Part shown: positions 24,633 through 33,450 of the stretch, piece by piece | Position numbering within the stretch: position 1 is the first letter of the stretch | Layout of the letters: every line of letters starts with the position of its first letter | NCBI RefSeq assembly: GCF_020421205.1 | Contig: NZ_JAIZZH010000005.1 | Span: 1 to 64,000, forward strand | DNA: 64,000 bases | Reading direction: 5' to 3' | Source: Hymenobacter pini | GTDB lineage: Bacteria; Bacteroidota; Bacteroidia; Cytophagales; Hymenobacteraceae | The notes under the pieces: model-generated | Database searches by the model: none | Told to the model about the DNA's origin: nothing | What the model saw: only the letters and a program-made list of their open reading frames with translations | Translations under genes and position numbers: made by a program

Positions 24633-26261
24633 TTACATGGCCTTCTCTTTCTGCATTTTTTCAGCTGAAGTGGCGTGGCAGTTGCTGGCGGCTGCTTGTT
24701 GGAGGCCTTCCCGCACACGGCGGCCGTAGTCCTCGTCGCACTGCGTGAACAGGGCAATCATCTTGTCCTGCACTACTTTTTCGGCGCCGGTCAGGGCACC
24801 TACCAGGTTGCTGATAAGGTCGTTGCGCTCTTCTTCCGTGTGCTTGCGGTACCGCTCACCGGCCTGCTTAAAGTTATTCTGGCGGTCAATGGTCTGGCGC
24901 ACCAGCTTAGCGCGGTACTCCGGCTCGTGCTCCTGGCCCGATTTACCGGCTTCCTTCAAGCCATTGAGGTTACTGGGCTCGTAGTTTACGTGCGGGTTCT
25001 GACCGGGGGCCGTGTCTACGTGGTAAGCCATCTGACCGTCGCGCTGGTTGGTAGCTACGTGCTTTTTGGGCGCGTTGATGGGTAGTTGCAAGTAGTTGGT
25101 ACCCACGCGGTAGCGCTGCGTATCGGAGTACGAGAAGGTGCGACCCTGCAGCATCTTGTCATCCGAGAAGTCAAGGCCATCTACCAGCACCCCGGTTCCA
25201 AATGCCACTTGCTCCACCTCGGCGAAGTAGTTCTCAGGGTTTTTGTTCAGGGTCATCATGCCCACGGGCAGCATCGGGAACTGGTCCTCGGGCCAGATCT
25301 TGGTATCATCCAAGGGGTCGAAGTCCAGCTCCTCGTGGTAGCCATCGGGCATCAGCTGCACCTGCAGTTCCCACTTCGGAAAGTCGTCGGCCTTAATGTG
25401 GTCGTAGAGGTCCTGAGTGGCGTGGTTGAAGTTTTTAGCCTGGATGGCTTCAGCTTCGGGCTGGGTCAGGTTTTTCACGCCCTGCTGAGGCACCCAATGG
25501 TACTTCACCAGGTGGGCCTCACCTTCTCTATTTACCCACTTATAGGTGTTCACGCCCGAGCCTTCCATCTGGCGGTAGTTGGCCGGAATGCCCCAGGGCG
25601 AGAACAGGAACGTAATCATGTGCATGGCCTCGGGCGTATTCGAAATGAAATCGAATATGCGCCCACCATCCTGGCGGTTGGTTACCGGGTCGGGTTTGAA
25701 GGCGTGTACCAGGTCCGGAAACTTCATGGCGTCCCGGATGAAGAACACCTTCAGATTGTTACCTACCATGTCCCAATTGCCATCTTCGGTGTAGAACTTC
25801 ACGGCAAAGCCCCGGGGGTCGCGCAGGGTTTCGGGCGAGTGGCCGCCGTGGATTACGGAGGAAAAGCGCACAAATACCGGCGTTTCCTTACCGGGCGTAT
25901 TGAAGAGTTTGGCGCGGGTGTATTTCTCAATGGGCTCGTTGCCTACTTTACCGTAGGCTTCAAACACGCCGTGGGCCCCGGCGCCGCGGGCGTGCACTAC
26001 GCGCTCCGGCACCCGCTCCCGGTCGAAATGACTGATTTTTTCGAGGAAGTGGTAGTTTTCCAGCGTTACGGGGCCCCGGTTGCCCACAGTGCGCGTATTC
26101 TGGTTATTGGTAACCGGATGGCCCTGGCGGGTGGTAATGGTTTGCTCTTGTTCACCGGCGGCAGTACGCTGGTCGTGCGAGGTGCCGGCCCCAGTCACGG
26201 CCGTGCCTGTACCGTTGCCGGAATGGCCATTCTGCGGTTGATTTTGCTGCTTTTGTTCCAT
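24633..26261 (-). CDS. katA: Monofunctional haem catalase
   Basis: A 542-residue small-subunit catalase that splits hydrogen peroxide. The distal His90 is in RVVHARGAGAHG, the Asn in WDMVGNNLKVFF, and the proximal haem Tyr in RTFSYSDTQRYRVG; NADPH-binding features follow. The first 50 or so residues are a Gln/Gly/Thr-rich low-complexity extension not found in typical catalases, which normally start near TNNQN. The start is the ATG at 26261; the extension contains no other ATG, so it is probably translated. The upstream 370 bp contains no gene. Confidence 0.93.
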   Translation of the reverse strand: MEQKQQNQPQNGHSGNGTGTAVTGAGTSHDQRTAAGEQEQTITTRQGHPVTNNQNTRTVGNRGPVTLENYHFLEKISHFDRERVPERVVHARGAGAHGVFEAYGKVGNEPIEKYTRAKLFNTPGKETPVFVRFSSVIHGGHSPETLRDPRGFAVKFYTEDGNWDMVGNNLKVFFIRDAMKFPDLVHAFKPDPVTNRQDGGRIFDFISNTPEAMHMITFLFSPWGIPANYRQMEGSGVNTYKWVNREGEAHLVKYHWVPQQGVKNLTQPEAEAIQAKNFNHATQDLYDHIKADDFPKWELQVQLMPDGYHEELDFDPLDDTKIWPEDQFPMLPVGMMTLNKNPENYFAEVEQVAFGTGVLVDGLDFSDDKMLQGRTFSYSDTQRYRVGTNYLQLPINAPKKHVATNQRDGQMAYHVDTAPGQNPHVNYEPSNLNGLKEAGKSGQEHEPEYRAKLVRQTIDRQNNFKQAGERYRKHTEEERNDLISNLVGALTGAEKVVQDKMIALFTQCDEDYGRRVREGLQQAAASNCHATSAEKMQKEKAM

Positions 26262-26635
26262 AGCGTAGTGAAGAAGTAGGTGGAAGGTATGCTACTTGTA
26301 AGGGATACGCAGGTTTATCTAGACTAGTAGAGAATTTTTCTCCAATAGAATTTTGGCATTCTCTCTCTTTTGCCCGTTTGGTATTCTACTTTACTCAACT
26401 GTAGACCGTATTCTATTCCCCCCTATCTACACGCTGCAACGCCCGATGCCCGGCGCAACATGCCGGGCAGAACTCCATACGTGGCTTCGGGCAACAGCCT
26501 GGCCAAAAGCTGCATATGGCAAGCCTCTTTAGCTATCTGATGAGGGCAAGTACCGGTTTCCTTCAAAGCATACCGGCCAGACTGCTGCACCGGATATAGC
26601 CATGGGCGGTAGTAACTTTTGAGCAGAGTGTCAAC
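26262..26635. other. 374-bp gene-free region upstream of catalase
   Basis: No reading frame or RNA gene is recognised. It is more AT-rich than its surroundings near 26290-26420 and holds short inverted repeats, such as GAGAATTTTTCTC at 26331-26343. It must contain the catalase promoter and the end of the response-regulator pseudogene; I cannot point to a convincing -7/-33 pair or a peroxide-regulator site. Confidence 0.5.
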
Positions 26636-27276
26636 TCAGCTTAACCACCCTTCACTGACGGCCTGCCTGATGAGGGCGGCCGTATTCCTGGCTCCGGTTT
26701 TCTCCATACTATCCTGCCGGTGCGTCTCCACGGTGCGGGGCTGGTGAAGAGCTTGTCGGCAATCTGGGCAGTGGTCAGGCCCTCGACCACTAGCTGCAGC
26801 ACTTCCCGCTCTCGGGCCGAGAGACCACCACTCATTTCTGCGAACGGAACTTCCTGACTGTTCACCACCTTGCTGAGCATAGCCAGCCCCAGCTCCGAGG
26901 ACAGGTAGCGCCGCCCGGCCGCCACGGCCTGGATGGCCGCCACCAGCTCCGGATGGCTGGCGTTTTTGAGCGCGTAGCCTGCTGCCCCGGCCTCCAGTAT
27001 CTGGCTATTGGACCGCTCGTGGTCGACCATGGACAGCACCAGAATGCGTACAACAGGGTACTCAGCCTGTAGCCGCTGCACCGTGGCCAGCCCGCCGAGG
27101 CCGGGCATGTGCCGGTCCAGCAGCACCACGTCGCAGGCTGTGGTGGCTAGCTGGGCCAGCAGTTGCTCGCCGCTATCGGCTTCGCCCACTACCTATAGGG
27201 CAGGCTCCTGTTCAAACAAAGCGCGCAGGCCGTGGCGCAGCACGGCGTGGTCATCAGCCAGAAATAAGCGAATCAT
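26636..27276 (-). pseudogene. Broken NarL/LuxR-type response regulator (amber stop plus 1-base deletion)
   Basis: Joined across two lesions this reads as a normal receiver plus LuxR-HTH regulator of about 213 residues. It starts at 27276 (MIRLFLADDH), overlapping the kinase gene by 23 bp. Codon 28 is TAG (27193-27195), where the family has a charged residue before VVGEA. The frame then continues through the phospho-acceptor region VVLLDRHMPG and the HTH start LSAREREVLQLVVEGLTTAQIADKLF. A base missing from the C run at 26737-26740 then shifts the frame; one added C restores SPRTVETHRQDS and GWLS before a stop at 26636. The functional copy would have been the kinase's partner. A sequencing error could explain one lesion, less easily both. 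Confidence 0.85.
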
Positions 27277-30200
27277 TGGGGAAGGAAGATGGTAGGGGAA
27301 TCCGGATGCGTACATACGCACCACCGGTGAGGACATTGCCGGTTTCAAGCTGCCCTCCAAGTAGGGTGACTCGGTCACGAATAGTGCGCAACCCCAGCCC
27401 AGGGCGGGTGGCCGAAACTGTTGCGAATCCCGGGCCATTGTCTTCCGCCCGCAGCAGTACCCAGCCCGGCATGGTTTCCAGCTCCAGCGTGGCCATAGTG
27501 GCACCATGAGCATGCTTGACAATATTTTGCGCTAGTTCCTGTGCAATCCGGTACAGCGCCATTTGCAGGGCCGGAGCCAGCGGGGCCGCCGCCTCATCCA
27601 GACTCACGTTGCTGTTCAGGAGCAAGTCTGCCGTACTCATCTTGCGGGTAGTGTCTTGCAAGGCCGCCGTCAAGCCAAACTCCTGCAGTATCATGGGGAC
27701 TAGCTCGTGGGAAAGGGCCCGAGTTTGGCGGATGGCGTCAGCCAGCAACTGATCTGCCTCCGCCCGGGCTTTCAGCAGAGTTGGGTCGGCACCTAGCGAG
27801 GGGCAGTGGAGGCGGTCTAGGCGTAGCTTGGTAGCGTACAGAATCTGCCCAATACCATTGTGCAGCCCCTCAGCAATCCGTTTGCGCTCATCTTCCTGGG
27901 CAGTCTGCACCGCTTCAAACAAGGCCCGCTGCTGGGTCAGGCGCAGGTGCAGGTTGTCGGCCTCCAGGCGCTTCAGCTCACTGATGTCTAGGTTCATACC
28001 CAGTACCTTCAGGGCCTGGCCCAGTTCGTCGCGCACCACCACGGCCCGAATACGCACCGTCCGCACCTGGCCATTGACACGCAGCTGCACCGTTTCCTTG
28101 ATGTCGCAGGCGCCCGTGCTGACGCACTGCTTGATGTACTCGGCCTGCGGCCGGGACTCCTCCGTGATGACGCTGAAAATAACGCCCAGCCTCACCGGCT
28201 GGCCCTGGGGAATGCCGAAGAGGTGGTACATGCCCGCCGACCAGGTAAACTGCTTGGTGCGCAGGTCGTACTCCCAGCTGCCCAGACCCACCAACGATTC
28301 GGCCTGCTGCAGCAGCTGCAGGTTCTTGAACCGCTCGTCCTCGGCCTGCTTGCGGGCAGTGATGTCGAGGTTGGTGGCCACTACCCCGTCGCCCAGCTTC
28401 ACGAACTGGCAGGCAAACCACTTGTTGAAGCCTTCGTGGGGATAGAAATACTCCATACCCTGCGGCTCGCCCGTTTCCACGGCCCGCACGATCAGGTCGA
28501 AGATACCCACGTCGCGGATGCCGGGGTACTGCTGGGCGTAGAGCAGGCCCACGAGGTCGGTGCGCCCGGTTTCGCGCGCCAGTTCCCGGCTTACCAGCAC
28601 CAGGCGGAAATCCTGGATGGCGCCGGCCTCGTCGCGCACCGCCTCCAGCACCGACATGGCAATCAGGTTGGTATCGAACATCGATTGGAGCAGGTCGCGG
28701 CTGGCTTGCAGGTCCCGGGTGCGGCGGGCCACGCGCTGCTCCAGCTTGGCGTTGAACGCGGCTAGCTGCGCCTCGCTGGCCCGCAGGGCTTCTTCGGCCC
28801 GCTTGCGCGCCGTGATGTCGTAGCTCACGGCCAGCACGGCCTCCACTGCGCCATCGGGCCCGGGCAGCGGCACTCCGCGGGTGAGGAAGGTGCGCCCGCC
28901 CTGTGCGTGCTCACTCTCGAATGGGCGGCCGGCCAGCGCCTGGGTGTACTGCTCCCGGTACCTGGGCCACTGCTCGGGCGGGGCCAGCTCGTGCACCAGC
29001 CGGCCCCGGAAATCGACCGACTCGTACCCCACCACGCGCAGGGCTTCGCCCTCGGCCAGCTGGTAGCGCAGCTCCCGGTCCACGATGAACACGGCCGCGC
29101 CGGGCAGGTTGGTAATCAGGGCCTGCAGGCGCTGCTCGCCGGCGGCCAGGGCCAGCTCGGCCTGCTTGCGGGCGTGGATGTCAGTGGCCGCCCCGTACCA
29201 CGCCGTCACGGCACCCTGCGCGTTGTGCAAGGGCCGGGCCTGCACCTGAAACCAGCGGTACTCACCCTGGACCGAGCGGACGCGGTGCTCCTGGCGCAGG
29301 AGTTGGCCGCTGGCCACGGCGGCGCGGTAGCGGCGCGCCGATTCGGCCCGGTCGTCGGGGTGAATGACGTCGGTCCAGCCGTAGCCGGCAGCGTCTTCGG
29401 GCACCTGGCCGGTGTACTCGTACCAGCCCTGATTGTACCAGATACGGTTGCCGGCGGCGTCACTGCGCCAGAGCAGGTCGGGCACTAGGTTGGCCACGGC
29501 GCGAAACTGGTCTTCCGAGGCGCGCAGCTCCTCCTCGGCACGGGCCCGCTCGATGCGCGGGAACACGCGGGCGGCCACGTCCTGCACCAGCGCCAGCTCG
29601 GCCTCCGTCCACGGCCGCGGCCGGCTGTCGGCCACCGCCAAGTAGGCCTTCCAGCTCCCACCCACGCTGTACGGCACGGCCACGTAAGCGCCAATTTGCT
29701 GGGCCGCCGCGCCGGCTTGCAAGGCCAGGCCGGCGGCGCTGTCCGCGGATATGTCGGCCGGCACGTCGGCCACCACGGCGGGCGTGCCGGCCCGCAGGGC
29801 GGCCACCACGCCGGGCGCCAGGAAGCCCGCAATGGGATACGTACCCCGGATATCGGGCACCGCCTGCTCGTGCCAGAAGTGGCGGAGCGTCACTTCCCCG
29901 CGCGCTTCGTCCACATCCACGTAGTGCCAGCAGGTTAGCCTGAGGTGCTTCGTCAGCTGCGCGCCCACGGCAGCCAGCATCTCACTCTCGCCTGAAAGTA
30001 GGTTCAGGTCACCGCTGATGGCCATGAGCAGGGCCGCATCCGCCTCGCGGCGCTTGCGCTCCGTGATGTCGCTGAAAACCAGGGCCAGCTGCTGACTCCC
30101 CGGCCCGCCCACCCGCGAGGAGTACACCTCGTACCAGCGCCCGGTATCCGCGTGGTACTGCTCGAAGCGCACGGGCTGGCCGGTACGCACCACCTGGGCG

Positions 30201-33200
30201 TGGGTGTCGAACCACGGCTGCTCGGTGCCGGGCGCCAGTTCGCTGAGCAGGCGGCCCCGCGCCGCCCCCAGGCCCGTTTGCCGCGCAAACACGGGGTTGA
30301 CTTCCAGGAAGTGGAAGTCGACCGCCTCCCCCTGCGCGTCGGTCAGTAGCTCGACGAGGCAGAAGCCCTCGTCAATGGACTCGAACAGGGTGCGGAATTT
30401 TTCCTCCGATTGGCGCAGGGCATCCTCGGCCCGCTTCCGGGCGTCGATGTCGAGAATGACCGTGACGTGGCCGGCCAACTGGTCGTAGCGGTACCGCATG
30501 GGCACGGCAAACACCTGCGTCCAGACCGGCGGGCCCTCGGCCGGGGTGTGCAGCATTTCGAGGCCCGGTACCACTCGCTCGCCCCGCTGGGCGCGGGCGC
30601 CGGGATATTCAGTGGGCGGGAGCGGGTGCCCGTCCGGGCCCACGGCGTGCCAGCGCGAGAGTTGCGTCGCGTCGCGCGAGGGCATGATGCCGGTGGGCAG
30701 GTAGCGCCGCATCTGGTGGTTGGCCAGGGTCAAGCGGCCGTCGGTAGCAGTCAGGCCAATGCCCACCGGCAGGGCGTCGAACACCGCGGCGAGCGTGGCC
30801 TCGCTGTCGCGCAGGGCCTCTTCGACGCGGGCCCGCTCCACGGCGGCCCAGGTGCGCTCGGCCACTTCGGCGGCCAGGGCGGTGTCACCAGTAGTCCAGT
30901 CGCGGGGTTGGCTTTGCACCAGGCACAGCACCCCGACCGGCTGCCCGTTTTTTATCACGGGCACGTCGAGGTAGGAAATCACCTGGAGCTGCACGCAGAG
31001 CTGGCGCAGGTTTTCGTCTACGGTCGGGTCCTGGCGCACGTCGTGCACGATGAACGGCCGGCCGGTTTCAATCACAGCTTGTAGCAGGGTAAAATCGGCT
31101 AGCGGGTAAGTGCCGGCCACCGAGGGCAACCCTTCGGCCGCGGCATCGCGCCGGATGATGGCCCGGCCGTTTTCGATTTCGCAGTAGTAGCAGCGGTCGG
31201 CCCCGAAGTGCAGGCGAGCGGTGCGCGTCACGGCTTCCTGAATGGCCACCGGGCTGTTTAGCGGGGCCAGGGCATCAGCCAGCTCCAGCCGGAAGGTTTC
31301 GGCGGCGGTAGCGGCCCGAAGCTGAGTTTCCTGCTGCTTGCGTTCGGTGACGTCCTCGAATACGTTGGCCACGAGGCGGCTTTCCGGGCCGCCGATCCGA
31401 GAGGTGTGCGTGCGGTACCACTGGTTGATGCCGGCATGGTCGTTCTCGTAGCGCAGCGACTGACCGGTTCTTACCACGCTGTCGTAGGCATCGAGCCAAT
31501 ACTGCTCGGTGGGCATGACGGAGCTGGTCAGCTTGCCGGCCACGTCGCGGAGGCCGGTGATGCGCTCAAACGCCGGATTGACCTCCACCCACCGCATATC
31601 GACGGGCCGGTCGGCGGCGTCGTAAATCATTTCCAGCACGGAAACGCCCTCATTCATCGTGGCGAAAAGCGAGTAGTACCGGTCGGAGGCTTGCTGGGCC
31701 AGTTCTTCCTTGAGACGCAGGATTTCCTCCTGCGCCTGCTTGCGCTCGGTGATTTCAACGGTGTTCATCACGAAGCCGTCGCCGAGCTTCACCAGGGTCT
31801 GGTGAAACCAGCCGGCAAACTGCTCGTGGGCGTAATACTGCTCGTGGTCGACGGGCGCGCCGGTTTCGGTGACTTGCATGAACAGCTCGAACAGCCCGGT
31901 TTCGACCACCCCGGGGTTTTCCCGTAGCAGGCTTTTGCCGGTCATGTCGCCGCCGTAGTTGTCGAGCCAGGCCTGGTTGGTCAGCAGCCAGGTGAAGTCG
32001 ACAATGCGGCCCTCGGCGTCCCGCACGGCCCGGAAAGCCTGCACCACGAAGCGGGAGCTGTCGAGCACGGCCTGTAGCAACTCCTTGGTTTGCCGCAGCT
32101 CCTGCTCGGCCTGCTTGCGGGCGGTGATGTCGTGGGTCGTCGTGGTCACCCCGTCGCCCAGCTTCACTGTCGACTGGTAAAACCAACCGTCGAACTGCTC
32201 GTGCACGTAGTGGCGCTCCGACTGGTCGGGCACGCCGGTTTCAAGCACCCTTTTGAAGGTGTCGAAGATACCTTCCTCGATGACGCCGGGGTTAAGCTGG
32301 CACAGCCGCTGACCGATGACGTTGCCGTATACCTGCTCGGCGGCGGCGTTGTTGAGCATCCAGCGGAAGTCGACCACCTGGCCCTGCTCGTTGCGCACGG
32401 CCTCGAACACCTGCACCAAATCCAGGGAGCTGTCGATGGTGCGGCGCAGCAGCGCTTGGCTTTGCTGCAGCGTGTGCTCGGCCTCCACCCGCTCGGTAAT
32501 ATCCTGCACTAGCTCGCGCAACGTCACAGGCGTACCGGCCGCGTCACAGTGCACTTCGCCGCGGGCTTCCAGAATGCGCTGCTGGCCACCGGGCCAGCGG
32601 ATGCGGCGGCGGTATGTGTAGGGCTGCCGGGTACGTAAGGCGTGGCTGAGTACCTGCTGCACCGCGGCCACATCGTCGGGGTCGGAGCGTGCACTAATGA
32701 GCGCCGGTGTGGGCACGAAAGCCTGGGGCTCCTCCCCAAACAGACGATACATCCCGTTGGAGAAGTAGATGCTCCCGCTGGCAAGCTCGACCTCGTAGGA
32801 GCCGGTGTGGGTCACTGCTTCCACAGCCAGCAGCACTTGGCTGTTACGCTCCTGGGCGGCTTCTGCCTGGTGACGTGCCGTTACATTTTCCCAGAATACC
32901 CAGTACTGCCCGGCTGGAGCCGGCCCGGGCTGTAAGCGCACCCAGTGCTGCGCATGCGGCAGCCATATTTCGGAAGTAGTTACCTCGCCGGGTTCCAACA
33001 GCTGTTGCAGTGCGGTACTGAGCGCCGGCAGTAATGCAGCGTCGTTGAGTTGCTGGCCTTGGAGCTTTTCGGCCGGGGCCCCGCACCAGTAGGCGGCCTG
33101 TTGGTTTACCCGCCGAATCATCCGTTGCTCGTCCAGCACCAGCACCCCGTAGGGCAGCGCATCGAGCAGCGCCGCGCAAACGGAGGGCGGTTCCTGGGAG

Positions 33201-33235
33201 GAAGCGGAAGGTGGCAATGGTGAGGTTGGGCCCAT
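27254..33235 (-). CDS. Giant multi-PAS/GAF sensor histidine kinase (NarX/DegS type)
   Basis: A cytoplasmic-looking kinase of 1993 residues with no signal peptide or membrane helix. By eye I count about eleven PAS units and two GAF domains: five PAS (residues about 20-620), GAF (625-790), two PAS, GAF (1045-1210), four PAS (to about 1715). A HisKA_3 dimerisation domain follows with AEGLHNGIGQILY (His1792), then a HATPase with ELAQNIVKHAHG, RAEDNGPGF and GLGLRTIRDRV. PAS units 3, 4 and 10 share a long common pattern ending in VKLGDG and look like internal duplicates. The ATG at 33235 is preferred to the TTG at 33244. This kinase class partners NarL-type regulators; the one downstream is broken. 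Confidence 0.9.
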   Translation of the reverse strand: MGPTSPLPPSASSQEPPSVCAALLDALPYGVLVLDEQRMIRRVNQQAAYWCGAPAEKLQGQQLNDAALLPALSTALQQLLEPGEVTTSEIWLPHAQHWVRLQPGPAPAGQYWVFWENVTARHQAEAAQERNSQVLLAVEAVTHTGSYEVELASGSIYFSNGMYRLFGEEPQAFVPTPALISARSDPDDVAAVQQVLSHALRTRQPYTYRRRIRWPGGQQRILEARGEVHCDAAGTPVTLRELVQDITERVEAEHTLQQSQALLRRTIDSSLDLVQVFEAVRNEQGQVVDFRWMLNNAAAEQVYGNVIGQRLCQLNPGVIEEGIFDTFKRVLETGVPDQSERHYVHEQFDGWFYQSTVKLGDGVTTTTHDITARKQAEQELRQTKELLQAVLDSSRFVVQAFRAVRDAEGRIVDFTWLLTNQAWLDNYGGDMTGKSLLRENPGVVETGLFELFMQVTETGAPVDHEQYYAHEQFAGWFHQTLVKLGDGFVMNTVEITERKQAQEEILRLKEELAQQASDRYYSLFATMNEGVSVLEMIYDAADRPVDMRWVEVNPAFERITGLRDVAGKLTSSVMPTEQYWLDAYDSVVRTGQSLRYENDHAGINQWYRTHTSRIGGPESRLVANVFEDVTERKQQETQLRAATAAETFRLELADALAPLNSPVAIQEAVTRTARLHFGADRCYYCEIENGRAIIRRDAAAEGLPSVAGTYPLADFTLLQAVIETGRPFIVHDVRQDPTVDENLRQLCVQLQVISYLDVPVIKNGQPVGVLCLVQSQPRDWTTGDTALAAEVAERTWAAVERARVEEALRDSEATLAAVFDALPVGIGLTATDGRLTLANHQMRRYLPTGIMPSRDATQLSRWHAVGPDGHPLPPTEYPGARAQRGERVVPGLEMLHTPAEGPPVWTQVFAVPMRYRYDQLAGHVTVILDIDARKRAEDALRQSEEKFRTLFESIDEGFCLVELLTDAQGEAVDFHFLEVNPVFARQTGLGAARGRLLSELAPGTEQPWFDTHAQVVRTGQPVRFEQYHADTGRWYEVYSSRVGGPGSQQLALVFSDITERKRREADAALLMAISGDLNLLSGESEMLAAVGAQLTKHLRLTCWHYVDVDEARGEVTLRHFWHEQAVPDIRGTYPIAGFLAPGVVAALRAGTPAVVADVPADISADSAAGLALQAGAAAQQIGAYVAVPYSVGGSWKAYLAVADSRPRPWTEAELALVQDVAARVFPRIERARAEEELRASEDQFRAVANLVPDLLWRSDAAGNRIWYNQGWYEYTGQVPEDAAGYGWTDVIHPDDRAESARRYRAAVASGQLLRQEHRVRSVQGEYRWFQVQARPLHNAQGAVTAWYGAATDIHARKQAELALAAGEQRLQALITNLPGAAVFIVDRELRYQLAEGEALRVVGYESVDFRGRLVHELAPPEQWPRYREQYTQALAGRPFESEHAQGGRTFLTRGVPLPGPDGAVEAVLAVSYDITARKRAEEALRASEAQLAAFNAKLEQRVARRTRDLQASRDLLQSMFDTNLIAMSVLEAVRDEAGAIQDFRLVLVSRELARETGRTDLVGLLYAQQYPGIRDVGIFDLIVRAVETGEPQGMEYFYPHEGFNKWFACQFVKLGDGVVATNLDITARKQAEDERFKNLQLLQQAESLVGLGSWEYDLRTKQFTWSAGMYHLFGIPQGQPVRLGVIFSVITEESRPQAEYIKQCVSTGACDIKETVQLRVNGQVRTVRIRAVVVRDELGQALKVLGMNLDISELKRLEADNLHLRLTQQRALFEAVQTAQEDERKRIAEGLHNGIGQILYATKLRLDRLHCPSLGADPTLLKARAEADQLLADAIRQTRALSHELVPMILQEFGLTAALQDTTRKMSTADLLLNSNVSLDEAAAPLAPALQMALYRIAQELAQNIVKHAHGATMATLELETMPGWVLLRAEDNGPGFATVSATRPGLGLRTIRDRVTLLGGQLETGNVLTGGAYVRIRIPLPSSFPNDSLISG

Positions 33236-33450
33236 GGCAGGCAAGCGGATTAATAGGCTCCGCTACCCAAGTGTACAACACTTTCACCCGCTCAGGCAAG
33301 CGCCACAGCAGCAAGCAGAACCGTAGCGCGAGGGCATACACCAGCGCCATGGCATCGTCCGGGCTGTTGGCTGTGGCAGTGCAGGAGCCGTACCGCTCAA
33401 GGTATTCCGCAGCCGCTGTGGTGTCAGCCAAGGCTATGTGCCAGACCTGT
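33236..33450. other. 215-bp spacer upstream of the giant kinase
   Basis: No gene is called. On the minus strand one frame stays open from 33488 through this stretch and reads protein-like (AEYLERYGS, ALRFCLLLWRLPERVK), but it continues only by running into the kinase gene in another frame. It may be a short remnant or chance. Confidence 0.35.

Noticed and set aside
25086..26279. 397-residue open frame opposite catalase
   Set aside because: Catalase on the other strand has all catalytic motifs; the antisense product has no family features.
26331..26343. Short inverted repeat upstream of catalase as a peroxide-regulator site
   Set aside because: Only five paired bases with no match to a known OxyR or PerR pattern.
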